Source: an uncultured Clostridium sp. (lineage in GTDB: Bacteria > Bacillota > Clostridia > TANB77 > CAG-508). Taken from it: DNA of 38,802 nucleotides. Below the pieces are notes generated by a model, which searched no databases, was not told the origin of the DNA, and worked only from the letters and a program-made list of their open reading frames with translations. Below are positions 14,878-24,505 of this stretch, piece by piece. The DNA lies in contig CAOKVW010000005.1 in the NCBI GenBank assembly GCA_948472955.1, positions 1 through 38,802 of the forward strand, written 5' to 3'. How positions within the stretch are numbered: the first letter of the stretch is position 1; every line of letters begins with the position of its first letter. Position numbers and translations under genes: made by a program.

Positions 14878-15606
14878 CTATTTCACTTCTCTCGCTTTTA
14901 CAACAACTCTATGTTTACTATCATCTGTACAAGTAATTAATGTTATTTCTTTTTTTCCATTTGTTAATTGTGTTGTGCAACTAACATCTGTTGGATCCAC
15001 TTGGTATTTATTATACACTTTATACGAAATCGTTTTACCAGATAAATCTGTTATTTGTACCATATCTCCAGCTTGTAAAGAAGGCACCTTACTAAAAAAT
15101 CTATTATTTCTATAATTATGACCTACGATGCAAAAGTTACCAACTTCATTTGGATTTGCTCCCCAAAATTTAGTAGGAGAAATTTTTAATAACTCTGCTG
15201 TCTCTTGTTCTGTATCTGTTGTTCCATCAATAATTGGATAGGTAACATTTATTTTTGGTATATTAATACTTGCAATTGTTGCATATTGATAGCCACTTTC
15301 TGTAACTTGCATTTTCTGATTTAATTGTTTATTGGTTTCAGGCTCCTCTTGTGGAATGTCATCTAGTACAACCACTAAAACATTATTCTTAGCAACAGTA
15401 GTATCTTCCTCTGGAATTTCTAAATTAGCTAAAATCTCTTGTGACACTTGTTCACTTTTATTTCTATCATATTCAGCATAAATATAAGCAGAAATTAAAG
15501 CAAACACTAAAAAAATAGACAAAAAGAATTCAATTTTATAGATTTTCTTTTTTCTCTTTAATTCAGGTGTAATATACAATTTTTTCGTAATCAAAATCTG
15601 ATTCAT
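14878..15606 (-). CDS. Sortase (class D-like transpeptidase)
   Basis: A 242-residue membrane-anchored cysteine transpeptidase that attaches surface proteins to the cell wall. An N-terminal signal-anchor lies at about residues 26-45 (IEFFLSIFLVFALISAYIYA). A linker and the sortase beta-barrel follow, with the catalytic histidine in VGHNYRNNRFFSKV, the cysteine in LITCTDD and the arginine in HRVVVKA. TFPIIDGT-like YPIIDGTTDTE is also typical. Start ATG at 15604-15606 follows GGAG. No sortase substrate with an LPXTG-type tail is in the window. It is downstream of rsmA on the same strand with a gap of about 70 bases. Confidence 0.9.
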   Translation of the reverse strand: MNQILITKKLYITPELKRKKKIYKIEFFLSIFLVFALISAYIYAEYDRNKSEQVSQEILANLEIPEEDTTVAKNNVLVVVLDDIPQEEPETNKQLNQKMQVTESGYQYATIASINIPKINVTYPIIDGTTDTEQETAELLKISPTKFWGANPNEVGNFCIVGHNYRNNRFFSKVPSLQAGDMVQITDLSGKTISYKVYNKYQVDPTDVSCTTQLTNGKKEITLITCTDDSKHRVVVKAREVK

Positions 15607-15680
15607 CTAATTCTCCTTATTTTATACTTCCTTTTTATTATAACATAAAAATCATAAATTGAGAATAGTTTATTACATTT

Positions 15681-16544
15681 TTATATAGAATTCATATGAT
15701 TCGTAATATTGGCATAATCTTCCAACGTTAGATTTTCTGGTCTTATATTAGTATCCATTCCCAATTCTTCTAAAATTTTGCTTCCTTCCTCCTTATTCTT
15801 AAATACCTTTGTATTCACTAATGCATTCAGTAATGTTTTTCTCCTTTGCATAAAAGCACACTTTATGATTTTAAACATAAGCTCTTTATTTTCAATCTTG
15901 ATAATTGGTTCCTTTCTAATGTTTAACCTAATAATCTTTGACGTCACCTCTGGCTCTGGTATAAACGAATCCTTTGGAACCTCTATCATTCCTTGTGCTT
16001 GTGCATAATAATATACACGATAAGTAATAGCCCCTGTTTCTTTATCTCCTGGTAAAGCAATTAATCTATCTGCTACTTCTTTTTGTATCATTACGGTAAT
16101 GCTTTCTAATGGTAACTCCTCCTCTAACAATTTCATAATAATCGGAGTCGTTATATAATATGGTAAATTGGCTACTATTTTTACCTGTTTTATATTCGTA
16201 TTTTTCTTTTCCTGTTCTATTAATTTCCTCAAATCTACTTTTAATACATCTTCATTAATTAGTGCAAAATTTTCATAAAGCGAAAATCTATCTTCCAAAA
16301 TATTTATCATCTTTTTATCCAATTCTATCCCAATCACTCTTCCTGCTTTTTCCAACAAATATTTGGTTAATGTACCAAGCCCAGGACCAATTTCAATTAC
16401 TAAATCTTCTCTTTCAATTTGACTACTTGCTACAATGGATTCCACAACTTCTTCACGAATTAAAAAATTCTGTCCAAAAGACTTATTTGCCTTTATATGA
16501 TATTGTTTCATAATAAATTTAGTTTCTTCCAAAATTGTACTCAT
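15681..16544 (-). CDS. rsmA: 16S rRNA dimethyladenosine transferase RsmA (KsgA)
   Basis: A 287-residue enzyme that dimethylates A1518 and A1519 of 16S rRNA late in 30S assembly. Near the N-terminus are KSFGQNFL and the AdoMet loop IEIGPGLGTLTKYLL; VIGIELDKK and NLPYYITTPIIMKLL (motif IV) follow. The C-terminal domain has FIPEPEVTSKIIRL and FMQRRKTLLNAL, both typical. Length is normal. It is divergent from the PASTA transpeptidase at 16673. Confidence 0.95.
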   Translation of the reverse strand: MSTILEETKFIMKQYHIKANKSFGQNFLIREEVVESIVASSQIEREDLVIEIGPGLGTLTKYLLEKAGRVIGIELDKKMINILEDRFSLYENFALINEDVLKVDLRKLIEQEKKNTNIKQVKIVANLPYYITTPIIMKLLEEELPLESITVMIQKEVADRLIALPGDKETGAITYRVYYYAQAQGMIEVPKDSFIPEPEVTSKIIRLNIRKEPIIKIENKELMFKIIKCAFMQRRKTLLNALVNTKVFKNKEEGSKILEELGMDTNIRPENLTLEDYANITNHMNSI

Positions 16545-16672
16545 TTACTTTTACCTCTTTTTATTTTCTTAATTATATTATATCTTACATATTTTTTCAA
16601 CTTTTATTGATTTTTAACTATTTTTAAGATACAATAATTGAAACAACTCTAATGAAAAAAGGAATGAGGAAT

Positions 16673-18970
16673 ATGGCAAACAAAAAAAAGAAAAAAGCAA
16701 AAAACGCTAACAATAAAGTAGTAAAATTAAAAACAGGATTAGAATCAAAAAATCTAATTCATGCTAATAAATTAAGAATCTTATTAATTCTTACCATTTT
16801 AATCTTTATTTTCTTAGTTGGCAGAATTGGTTTTATACAGTTTGTACAAGGTAACTCTTTAAAAGAAGGAGCCTATCAGCAACAAACCATTAATCAAATT
16901 ATAAGTCCAAAACGTGGTAATATATATGATTCAACTGGAAAAGCTCTTGCCATTGGAGCACAAGTAGACACTATAACCATTAATCCCACAAAAATTGTAA
17001 AAAGTAATGACGTTGACACCAAAGATTATAAAGAAAAAGTTGCCAAAGGATTATCCGAAATTTTTGATTTGAATTATGACGAAATTTTAGAAAAAGTAAG
17101 TAGTAAATCACAGGTAGAAACCATTATAAAGAAAGTTGAACAAGAAAAAGTTGAACAACTAAAACAATGGATGGAAGATAATAAAATTACCATTGGTATT
17201 AATATTGATGAAGATAGTAAAAGATATTATCCTTATAGTACCGTTGCCTCCCATGTAATTGGCTTTTGTGGAAACGATAATCAAGGCTTAAGTGGTATCG
17301 AAGCAAAATGGGAATCTGTATTAACAGGTACTCCTGGTAAAATTGTAAGCTCCAAAGGTAGTGACCAGCAAGAAATTCCAAATGCAGAAGAAACTTATAT
17401 TTCTGCTGAAAATGGTAGTGATTTAACACTTACCATTGATTTACATATCCAATCCATTGTAGAAAAATATTTAAAACAAGCCGTGGAAGATAATAAATGC
17501 TCTAGAGGTGGAAATGTTATTGCAATCAAGCCAAAAACAGGTGATATTATTGCTATGTCTTCTTATCCAGATTATGACCTAAACTCACCTTACACACCAA
17601 ACTCTACTTTAGCTCAGACTTATGATTCTCTTACACCAGAAGAGAAAAGTGAAGCCTTATATAAAATGTGGGCAAACAAATCTGTTTCTCAAACCTATGA
17701 ACCTGGCTCCACTTTTAAAGTAATAACTGCGTCAGTAGCACTTGAAGAAAATATTACCACTTCTGATAAGTCTGGTGACTTTTATTGTAAAGGTTATGAA
17801 GAATTTGAAGACATTACTGGTTCTTCCATAAAAATCAAATGTTGGCGTAAAGAACCCCATGGTGTTCAAAGTTTAAGACAAGCACTATGTAATTCTTGTA
17901 ACCCTGCCTTCATGCAATTAGGCAAAAGAATTGGTCCTGAAACATTATATAAATATTATCAAGCTTTTGGTCTATTTGACTTTACCAATTCTGGTTTGTA
18001 TGGTGAACAAAACAGTATTTTTCAAAATTTAGATAATGTAGGACCTGTCGAACTCGCTACCATGTCATTTGGTCAAAGATTAAATGTCACCCCTCTTCAA
18101 ATGGCTACTGCTATTTCTTGTGTTGCCAATGATGGTATATTAATGAAACCTCGCATTGTAAAAGAAATAACCAATACCGACACTGGTACTACAACAGAAA
18201 TGCCTACTACCCAAATTAGACAAGTGATTTCAAAACAAACATCCGAAAAGGTTAAATCTATGATGGAATCTGTTGTAACAAATGGCTCTGGTAGACATGC
18301 TGCTGTAGCTGGCTACTCTATTGGAGGAAAAACTGGTACTTCTGAGCCAACAGAAGCAAATGCTGAAGAAGGCTATGTAGCTTCCTATGTAGCTATTTCT
18401 CCAATCGAAGATACGCAAATTGTATTATTGCTTACCTTATACAATCCACAAGGAGATAATGGACATCAAGGTGGACAGGTGGCTGGTCCAGTGGTATCTC
18501 AAATGTTATCTGAAATTTTGCCTTACTTAGGAGTTCCTTCTGATGAAAGTTCTTCTAGTAGTTCTAATTCTAATCATTATATTACCGTTCCTGATGTTAG
18601 AAATAAAACAGTTGCAGAAGCTGAAAAAATATTAAAAGCTGCTGGATTTACTACTAAAGTCTATGTCGAAGGTGATGCTAATACGCTTCTTGTGCAAGAA
18701 CAAACTCCAAAACCAGGAAATTCACTGGCTAAAAATTCTATGATTGTTCTTTACGGACAAGGAAGTAGTGTTTCTACCTCAGTTAAGGTTCCAGATTTAA
18801 AAGGTATGAATGCTTCAGAAGCTTCCAATGCTTTAAAATCTCAAAATTTGAATATTAATATAGAAGGGTCTGGTATTGTTATTACTCAAGATTATTTAAA
18901 AGATGAACAGGTACAAGAGGGTACCATTGTAAGAGTTACTTTAAAACAAACTTTGACAGATGCACACTAA
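16673..18970 (+). CDS. Class B penicillin-binding protein with two PASTA domains (SpoVD/FtsI type)
   Basis: A transpeptidase for septal or spore-cortex peptidoglycan. The start at 16673 (MANKKKKKAKNANNK) is preferred because GAGGAAT precedes it; an ATG at 16652 has no ribosome site. It has a basic cytoplasmic tail, a membrane segment at about 37-58 (LRILLILTILIFIFLVGRIG), a dimerisation domain, and catalytic motifs EPGSTFKV (STFK), CNSCNPAF (SCN) and GGKTGTSEP (KTG). Two C-terminal PASTA domains start near YITVPDVRNKT and VKVPDLKGMNASEA. It is the intact paralogue of the interrupted gene at 1251-3015, so the cell retains one full-length enzyme. It contains no in-frame CGG and needs no shift. 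Confidence 0.93.
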   Translation: MANKKKKKAKNANNKVVKLKTGLESKNLIHANKLRILLILTILIFIFLVGRIGFIQFVQGNSLKEGAYQQQTINQIISPKRGNIYDSTGKALAIGAQVDTITINPTKIVKSNDVDTKDYKEKVAKGLSEIFDLNYDEILEKVSSKSQVETIIKKVEQEKVEQLKQWMEDNKITIGINIDEDSKRYYPYSTVASHVIGFCGNDNQGLSGIEAKWESVLTGTPGKIVSSKGSDQQEIPNAEETYISAENGSDLTLTIDLHIQSIVEKYLKQAVEDNKCSRGGNVIAIKPKTGDIIAMSSYPDYDLNSPYTPNSTLAQTYDSLTPEEKSEALYKMWANKSVSQTYEPGSTFKVITASVALEENITTSDKSGDFYCKGYEEFEDITGSSIKIKCWRKEPHGVQSLRQALCNSCNPAFMQLGKRIGPETLYKYYQAFGLFDFTNSGLYGEQNSIFQNLDNVGPVELATMSFGQRLNVTPLQMATAISCVANDGILMKPRIVKEITNTDTGTTTEMPTTQIRQVISKQTSEKVKSMMESVVTNGSGRHAAVAGYSIGGKTGTSEPTEANAEEGYVASYVAISPIEDTQIVLLLTLYNPQGDNGHQGGQVAGPVVSQMLSEILPYLGVPSDESSSSSSNSNHYITVPDVRNKTVAEAEKILKAAGFTTKVYVEGDANTLLVQEQTPKPGNSLAKNSMIVLYGQGSSVSTSVKVPDLKGMNASEASNALKSQNLNINIEGSGIVITQDYLKDEQVQEGTIVRVTLKQTLTDAH

Positions 18971-19016
18971 AAATTATAAAAAGGGCAACTTAAAAGTTGC
19001 TCTTTTTATAATTTTT
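18969..19016. terminator. Strong bidirectional terminator
   Basis: A 22-bp nearly perfect stem (AAAAATTATAAAAAGGGCAA with its complement) around TAAA serves the plus-strand transpeptidase and overlaps the stop of the minus-strand gene at 19006. Confidence 0.9.
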
Positions 19017-19839
19017 GTATTTCCTCTTTTGTTAATTTGGTAGCTTGTTGAATATCCGAAATCTTCATTCCTAATTTTAAAAGTTCTTTTGCAATTTCTT
19101 TTTGCTTTTCTTGTCTACCTTCTTTTTTGCCTTTTTCTATTCCCTCTTTTCTACCTTCTTCTATGCCTCCTTGTCTTATACTTTTTTCATCTCTTATTGC
19201 CTTATCTCTTAAAAAAGCCAATCTTCTTTCTGCTGCATCACCTGTTAAATATTCATATTCTTCCTTAGCCTTCTTGATTTCCTTATTTTCTTTCATGGCT
19301 AATTCTATCCCCCTTTCATTTGTTTGACTAATAAATTGCATCCATTGTTCCAGTTTTGTTCTTACTCCTCTTTTCTCTTTTTTGAATTTTGGTATTTGTA
19401 TAAAATGCATTTCCATCTTTTCTGTTAAAATCTTATTTTGATAATCTCTTTTTAGTCTTGCTATCTCATGATACGGTCCTTCTTCAAACAACTCATAATC
19501 TAAGATATTGATTGCAATCGTTCTTTTAACCTTTTGATAATTTTCCCCTGCTTTTAAATCATTATAATAATTTCCTGACCAATAATATAAGCTTCTTTCA
19601 ATAAAATTATGCAAATTTATCATTTGTATCTCTATATTAACAATGGTATTATTATCTAAAACAGCTAGTATATCCAGTCTTCCTAATTTATTTTCTTCTA
19701 GCTGTTTTTCTAAACTGACCTCTGCTTCTACTTCCACTTTCTCAATTGGTATTTCTAAAACTCCAATTAGAAAATCCTTTAATATACTTTCATTACCTTT
19801 TTTAGAAAATATCTTTTTAAAAATGTAATCATTTCTATT
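19006..19839 (-). pseudogene. Rpn/PD-(D/E)XK nuclease-family protein, start missing
   Basis: The frame is open from 19839 and begins NRNDYIFKKIFSKKGNESIL, the conserved NDY.FK.IF start of Rpn (transposase_31) proteins, but it has no ATG, GTG or TTG before that motif. The nuclease core is present: GRLDILAVLDNNTIVNIEIQM with D and E-x-Q, then RSLYYWSGNYYNDL. A charged C-terminal repeat EGRKEGIEKGKKEGRQEK and a final helix follow. These proteins promote RecA-independent recombination and some act in phage defence. The N-terminus is cut just before NDY, so expression would need an internal start such as the ATG near 19735. It may be a pseudogene. Confidence 0.6.
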
Positions 19840-20146
19840 TTACCAAAAAGGCATGATAAAAGCAACCTTTTAGGTAAAATTTTATTATTCTATTCTGGTT
19901 AAATTTGATTTTTTTTTTGAAAAAATAATTTGAATCAATTTTTTTGAATTAATTTTTAGAGCTCTTATAAAATTAAATGGTAGGAACAAAATATCATATT
20001 TTTCGTATTTTTTCAATATTTTCAATTGTATTTTTTATACTTTTCATCGCAATTTTTGACATTTTTCTTCTCAATATAAAAAGATTGATTAATAGCTGTG
20101 AATTATAATCCTAGTAACAAGCCCAAAAATTTTTTTAAAAAAAGAC
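19840..20146. other. AT-rich gap without a gene
   Basis: Only low-complexity A/T tracts are seen between the Rpn gene and the EssC remnant. No promoter, hairpin or reading frame stands out. Confidence 0.5.
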
Positions 20147-21176
20147 TTGACAATTGGAATTTGTCTAAAAGTACAAGCTAGGGAAGATAGTATGGATATT
20201 ATCCAACGACCAGATGCTGCTAATTTAAGAAATGCAGGACAATTTTATATACAAGTTAGAAATAATGAATATTTTGCTTTAGGACAATCGGGATGGTCAG
20301 GTGCTCCCTATTTTCCATCTGATACTATTAAAAAGAAACTAGACACTTCTATTGAATTTATTGCTAATATTGGAACTATTATAAAAAAATTAGATAATTC
20401 TTCTCAAAAAGTAGTTAGTAGTCAAGGAGACCAATTAACGAATATTGTTAAATATATGTATGATTTAGCAAAACAAGAAAATATAAAACCAAATCAATTA
20501 TGGTTAGATACGATTCCAGAAACCATTTACCTTCAAGACCTAAGAAAAAAATATCACTGTACCAATAGGCATTGCGAAAAAAAGCCTTACTGTTTTCACT
20601 TATGATTTTACAAAAAACCTTATCCATATCATTACTTCAAAAAATGTAGAAGATAGCATAGAATTTACTCTTCATATATTAGAAGGTCTAAAACAATTAA
20701 AAGAGATAGAAATAAATATAATTGATGCGGAAAGAGCACTACAAGCTAAAAAAATTGATTTATCCGATACTTATAACCATTTAATCTCGAAAATAGAAAA
20801 AAACTCAAAAAATAGTAAATAATCGCTATGTATCATCATAGGAATCGATAAATTTTTGAATGAGATAGAAGAAGATGAATTTGCAGAAATGCTCAAAAAA
20901 GCGGATGAAACAGAAAATTATAGTTTCCTTTTTGTAGAAAATGCAACTCGATTAAAAAATCACGAATACGATGAATGGTACAAAGATTATCTTATGGGAG
21001 ATACTGGCATATGGATAGGAAATGGCATAGATGACCAATATCTATTAAATGTAGATTCAAATGGTAAAGACATTGTTAATAATTGTGGCATTAGCTTTGG
21101 TTATGTCGTAAAACAAGGTGAACCAACATTTATCAAACTTTTAGGAATGAAAGAATTAGGTGATGACGATGAATAA
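20147..21176 (+). pseudogene. Type VII secretion ATPase EssC/YukBA, degraded C-terminal part
   Basis: The sequence matches the C-terminal FtsK/SpoIIIE-type ATPase region of EssC: ICLKVQAREDSMDIIQRPDA, then GQFYIQVRNNEYFALGQSGW. After DLRKKY a shift in a run of eight A's moves the frame (then ITVPIGIAKKSLTVFTYDFT and onwards), and a TAA at 20819-20821 interrupts that frame. It resumes with CIIIGIDKFLNEIEEDEFAE, FLFVENATRLKNHEYDEWYK and GDTGIWIGNGIDDQYL, the typical end of EssC. The N-terminal FHA and first ATPase domains are absent. One frameshift, one nonsense codon and N-terminal loss make it a clear pseudogene. The shift is not at a CGG. Confidence 0.75.
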
Positions 21177-21420
21177 AATATTAGTTAAATTATATGTTCC
21201 TATCATAGAAGAGCAATATGATGTATGGATTCCTTTGAATAAAAGAATCTATAATGTAATCCATTTACTCATAAAAGCTGTCAATGAATTTAGTGATGGT
21301 TATTACCAACCACAAGAAATGCCAAATTTATATGATAAATCAACAGCAAATCCCTTTGACCCAAATTTAACAGTAAAAGAAACCTCTATTAGAAATGGTT
21401 CTGAAATAATTTTATTATAA
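21169..21420 (+). CDS. EsaB/YukD-like ubiquitin-fold protein of type VII secretion
   Basis: About 84 residues, MNKILVKLYVPIIEEQYDVW, IPLNKRIYNVIHLLIKAVNE, ending SIRNGSEIILL. A beta-grasp pattern and the final I.NG..IILL strand match EsaB/YukD proteins, small cytosolic regulators of the WXG100 secretion system. ATGs at 21163 and 21169 overlap the end of the EssC remnant (ATGAATAA), so translation would be coupled. With EssC broken and no WXG100 gene here, it is probably a stranded remnant, though intact in itself. Confidence 0.6.
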   Translation: MNKILVKLYVPIIEEQYDVWIPLNKRIYNVIHLLIKAVNEFSDGYYQPQEMPNLYDKSTANPFDPNLTVKETSIRNGSEIILL

Positions 21421-21429
21421 CAATATATA

Positions 21430-21460
21430 AGGCTTAAGAAGATTCGTTTTTCTTAAGCCT
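21430..21460. terminator. Bidirectional terminator
   Basis: AGGCTTAAGAA pairs with TTCTTAAGCCT, with T-rich flanks. It separates convergent genes. Confidence 0.85.
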
Positions 21461-21465
21461 ATTTT

Positions 21466-22089
21466 TTATTCCATTGTCTCATTTTCCCAATATTCTTCTA
21501 ACAACACATCCAACTTTTTAATTTTATCACATTGTTTCAAAACCTCTTGTATAGAGGTTTGCTGTGACCCACATAAATACATCATCCACGCCTCCTGCTT
21601 GTCCCCTAACTTTTCCCTATTTGGCACAAACTTTGGTAATTCTAAAACATATAATTCAATCTGATGTTCTGTTTTGGATGGTATTACAATTTTATTAAAA
21701 TAATTTTCTGACTTTAAATAATTAAAATCTAATAAATTAATGGTAACCGTTTTTGCCATTTTTCTATTATCTTGGTATTCCAATTGATTGGAATGAATCT
21801 GTGCATAATATAATAGCATCTTATTTTGTGCAAATTTTCCATCTATAAACTGAATTCCAACATTTAGTTCCTCTTGGTTTTGTAGTTTAACTCTTACATC
21901 TGCAATACCAAAATTCTCTGGAGATGGCAAATTATTTGATTTACTTTCTAAATATGGATTTAACTCGATTTCCTGAATTTTTATCTTTAAAAACGTTTCT
22001 ATAAAATCTTGTAAGATATCTAAATTTTCTTTTGAATTTAAAACTTTTCTTAACACTCTATTGCTTTTTGATACAAATTTTCTATTCAT
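21466..22089 (-). CDS. Rpn/PD-(D/E)XK nuclease-family protein, short form
   Basis: 207 residues related to the 19006 gene: ADVRVKLQNQEELNVGIQFI keeps the D and the x-Q of the nuclease core, and KMLLYYAQIHSNQLEYQ corresponds to the YYW...Y segment. The family normally starts NDY.FK.IF. Here the start is MNRKFVSKSNRVLRKVLNSK, which has lost that motif, and the repetitive C-terminal tail is absent. It could be a divergent active member or a degenerate one. Two Rpn relatives flank the type VII remnant, consistent with a recombination-prone zone. Confidence 0.6.
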   Translation of the reverse strand: MNRKFVSKSNRVLRKVLNSKENLDILQDFIETFLKIKIQEIELNPYLESKSNNLPSPENFGIADVRVKLQNQEELNVGIQFIDGKFAQNKMLLYYAQIHSNQLEYQDNRKMAKTVTINLLDFNYLKSENYFNKIVIPSKTEHQIELYVLELPKFVPNREKLGDKQEAWMMYLCGSQQTSIQEVLKQCDKIKKLDVLLEEYWENETME

Positions 22090-22270
22090 AAATTTTTTTC
22101 AGTCGACTTACTATCCTCCCTCCTTATATGATTTCATAAATTATATAATCCATTAAAAGTATAATTTCTATCCTATCAATTGTCAAGGGATTTTTCCTAT
22201 TTTTTCCTACTTTTCATCGCATTTTTCGACAAATAACAAAGGTGACTATAGCCATCATCTTAATTTTGCA

Positions 22271-22306
22271 AAAATTGCGAAAGAGAAACTCCTCTTCCGC
22301 AATTTT
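22271..22306 (-). terminator. WalR-gene terminator
   Basis: AAAATTGCGAAAGAG pairs with CTCTTCCGCAATTTT (one mismatch), immediately after the response regulator stop. Confidence 0.85.
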
Positions 22307-22308
22307 TT

Positions 22309-23055
22309 CTATTTTGAAGCGATATAATATCCTACTCCTCTTTTTGTAATTAATATTTTTGGTATTGATGTATCTTGTTCAATCTTTTCTCTTATTCTTC
22401 TAACAGTAACATCAACTGTTCTAATATCTCCATAATATTCATAGCCCCATACCTTTTCTAATAAAGTTTCTCTCGTAATAACTTGCTCTGGTTGTGAAGC
22501 TAAAAATTTTAAAACTTCAAATTCTCTTAAAGTTAAATCGATTACCTCTCCTCTAACCTTAACCTCAAATTTATCCAAGTCTAATTCTAAGTCTCCTACT
22601 ACTATCTTACTTTCCTTCTTCTTTTCTTCACTTGGTTGCTCTACTACCTTATTGCTAGAAACAGCTTCTACTTTCCTTAAATTTGCTTTTACTCTTGCTA
22701 CCAATTCTCTAACACTAAAAGGTTTTGTAATATAATCATCTGCTCCTAATTCCAATCCTAAAATCTTATCAATTTCACCATCTTTTGCTGTTAGCATAAG
22801 AATTGGCACATTTAGAGAATTTTTAATCCTTTTACATACAGACAATCCATCTAACTTGGGAAGCATAATATCCAATAAAATTAAATCTGGACTTTGCTCT
22901 AATGCTATATTCACAGCCGTTACCCCGTCAGATGCCTCAATTGTTTTATATCCTTCTTTTTCTAAATTATATACTAATATATCTCTAATTGGTGGTTCAT
23001 CATCGACAATTAAAATTGTTTTAATATCTTTCTCGATTTCTTCCTCCACAATCAT
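22309..23055 (-). CDS. walR: OmpR/PhoB-family response regulator, WalR-like
   Basis: 248 residues. The receiver domain (about 12-125) has the acidic pocket in LIVDDEPP, the phospho-acceptor aspartate in DLILLDIMLPKLDG and the lysine in DDYITKPFSVREL. A linker and a C-terminal winged helix (about 150-245) follow: LTLREFEVLKFLASQP and the WalR-typical EYYGDIRTVDVTVRRIREKI. WalR controls cell-wall hydrolase genes and is usually essential, which fits the wall genes in this window. No histidine kinase is adjacent; the next gene is unrelated and a terminator follows, so the partner must lie elsewhere. The paralogue assignment is likely but not certain. Confidence 0.8.
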   Translation of the reverse strand: MIVEEEIEKDIKTILIVDDEPPIRDILVYNLEKEGYKTIEASDGVTAVNIALEQSPDLILLDIMLPKLDGLSVCKRIKNSLNVPILMLTAKDGEIDKILGLELGADDYITKPFSVRELVARVKANLRKVEAVSSNKVVEQPSEEKKKESKIVVGDLELDLDKFEVKVRGEVIDLTLREFEVLKFLASQPEQVITRETLLEKVWGYEYYGDIRTVDVTVRRIREKIEQDTSIPKILITKRGVGYYIASK

Positions 23056-23123
23056 TCCACCTTTCTCTCTATCGCTATATTTATAATATTTATATCATAA
23101 TTCAATTGATTATACAAGGTTTT

Positions 23124-24194
23124 TTAAGAAATTTTTCCTCCCCCTAGAACAACACCTTCTTCATCATAAAAAACAATTGACTGACCTGGTGTAATTGCTC
23201 TTTGGTCATCCTTAAATACTACCTTGACTATATCCTTATCAGGGTATACCGTGCAATCCGCTTCTTTGGCTCGATATCTAATCTTAGCTTTACATTGAAT
23301 TGGTTCTTTTAATGCATCAAAAACCAACCAATTTATTTCCTTTGCATATAGTTCTTTTTTATATAATTCCTTTTGTGTTCCTACCACTACTTCATTCTTT
23401 TCTTTATCTAATGCCAATACATATAATGGTTCTTGATACGATATTCCAATCCCTTTTCTTTGTCCTATTGTATAATTGATAAAGCCTTCATGTTGTCCTA
23501 AAACTTTTCTATCTTTTTGTACAATATCTCCTTTTGGATATACTTGCCTACCATATTTTTTTAAAAAGCTTTGATAATCATTATCTGGAACAAAACAGAT
23601 TTCTTGACTCTCTTTCTTTTGTGCTACCAACAAATGATTTTCGTCCGCTATTTTTCTAATTTCTTCCTTGCTTTTACAATCCTGTAATGGAAAAAGAATA
23701 TGTTGTAACTTTTCCTTTGCAATGGTATATAAAAAGTAAGTTTGGTCTTTTTCCTCTTCTTTCGACTTTTTTAAAACATATTGTTGATAGAAATCTGAAA
23801 ATTCAATACTAGCATAATGACCAGTTGCTATATAATCACAACCCAATTCCTTTGCCTTTTTATAGAATACCCCAAATTTTAAATATTTATTGCATTCTAC
23901 ACATGGATTTGGTGTTCTTGCTTCTTTATATTCGTGAATAAACTCATCTACTACCTTACTTTTGAATTCATTTTTGCAATTTATCGTATCATGAGGAATG
24001 CCTAATTGCTCACAAACTCTTTTCGCATCATATACGGCTTGATTTTTACAGCAGGTACTTTCTTGTTCTTCCTCTCTTGGTTCCCATAATTTCATCGTAC
24101 AACCAATTACTTCATATCCTTGTTTCTGTAATAAAACTGCTGCTACTGAACTATCTACTCCTCCACTCATACCTAACAAAACTTTTTTCTTCAT
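23124..24194 (-). CDS. mnmA: tRNA-specific 2-thiouridylase MnmA
   Basis: 356 residues, full length. PP-loop ATPase motif GMSGGVDSSVAAVLL lies at the start. The first catalytic cysteine is in ARTPNPCVECNKYLKF and the second in KKESQEICFVPD. YTIGQRKGIGI and VLGGGKIS are typical later blocks. It puts the 2-thio group on U34 of tRNAs for Lys, Glu and Gln. Its ATG directly follows the stop of the TSCPD gene (TAAATG), so the two are co-translated. Confidence 0.95.
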   Translation of the reverse strand: MKKKVLLGMSGGVDSSVAAVLLQKQGYEVIGCTMKLWEPREEEQESTCCKNQAVYDAKRVCEQLGIPHDTINCKNEFKSKVVDEFIHEYKEARTPNPCVECNKYLKFGVFYKKAKELGCDYIATGHYASIEFSDFYQQYVLKKSKEEEKDQTYFLYTIAKEKLQHILFPLQDCKSKEEIRKIADENHLLVAQKKESQEICFVPDNDYQSFLKKYGRQVYPKGDIVQKDRKVLGQHEGFINYTIGQRKGIGISYQEPLYVLALDKEKNEVVVGTQKELYKKELYAKEINWLVFDALKEPIQCKAKIRYRAKEADCTVYPDKDIVKVVFKDDQRAITPGQSIVFYDEEGVVLGGGKIS

Positions 24195-24461
24195 TTATTT
24201 TCCACCTAATAATTTACTCTTTGCTTCTTCTAATGCAATGGCAAGTTGGTCTGGACATGAGGTTCCTCTATAACCACATGGAATTCCTTTTAATCTTTCA
24301 ATTGCTTCTTCTATCTTCATACCTTGAATTAAATGAGACACCCCAACTGTATTGCCAGCACATCCTCCAGCAATTGTTACTTTTTTAATGATATCTCCTT
24401 CTAATTCAATTACCATCTCTTGTGAACATACTTTATCACTTGGTTTAAATCTAAATTCCAT
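24195..24461 (-). CDS. TSCPD domain protein
   Basis: About 88 residues from the ATG at 24459-24461, chosen because AAAGGAGGAG precedes it; an upstream start in the same frame lacks a ribosome site. MEFRFKPSDKVCSQEMVIEL and GGCAGNTVGVSHLIQGM lead into the defining PCGYRGTSCPDQLAIAL. The TSCPD domain also occurs at the C-terminus of some ribonucleotide reductases, where its cysteines bind metal. The stand-alone form has no established role. It is placed between aspS and mnmA, in one operon. Confidence 0.85.
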   Translation of the reverse strand: MEFRFKPSDKVCSQEMVIELEGDIIKKVTIAGGCAGNTVGVSHLIQGMKIEEAIERLKGIPCGYRGTSCPDQLAIALEEAKSKLLGGK

Positions 24462-24505
24462 TTTTTCTCCTCCTTTTGAGACAAGAGGGACAGGTTTCAA
24501 TTGTC

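Noticed and set aside
16652..16672. Upstream ATG as the start of the PASTA transpeptidase
   Set aside because: It has no ribosome-binding site, while the ATG at 16673 follows GAGGAAT.
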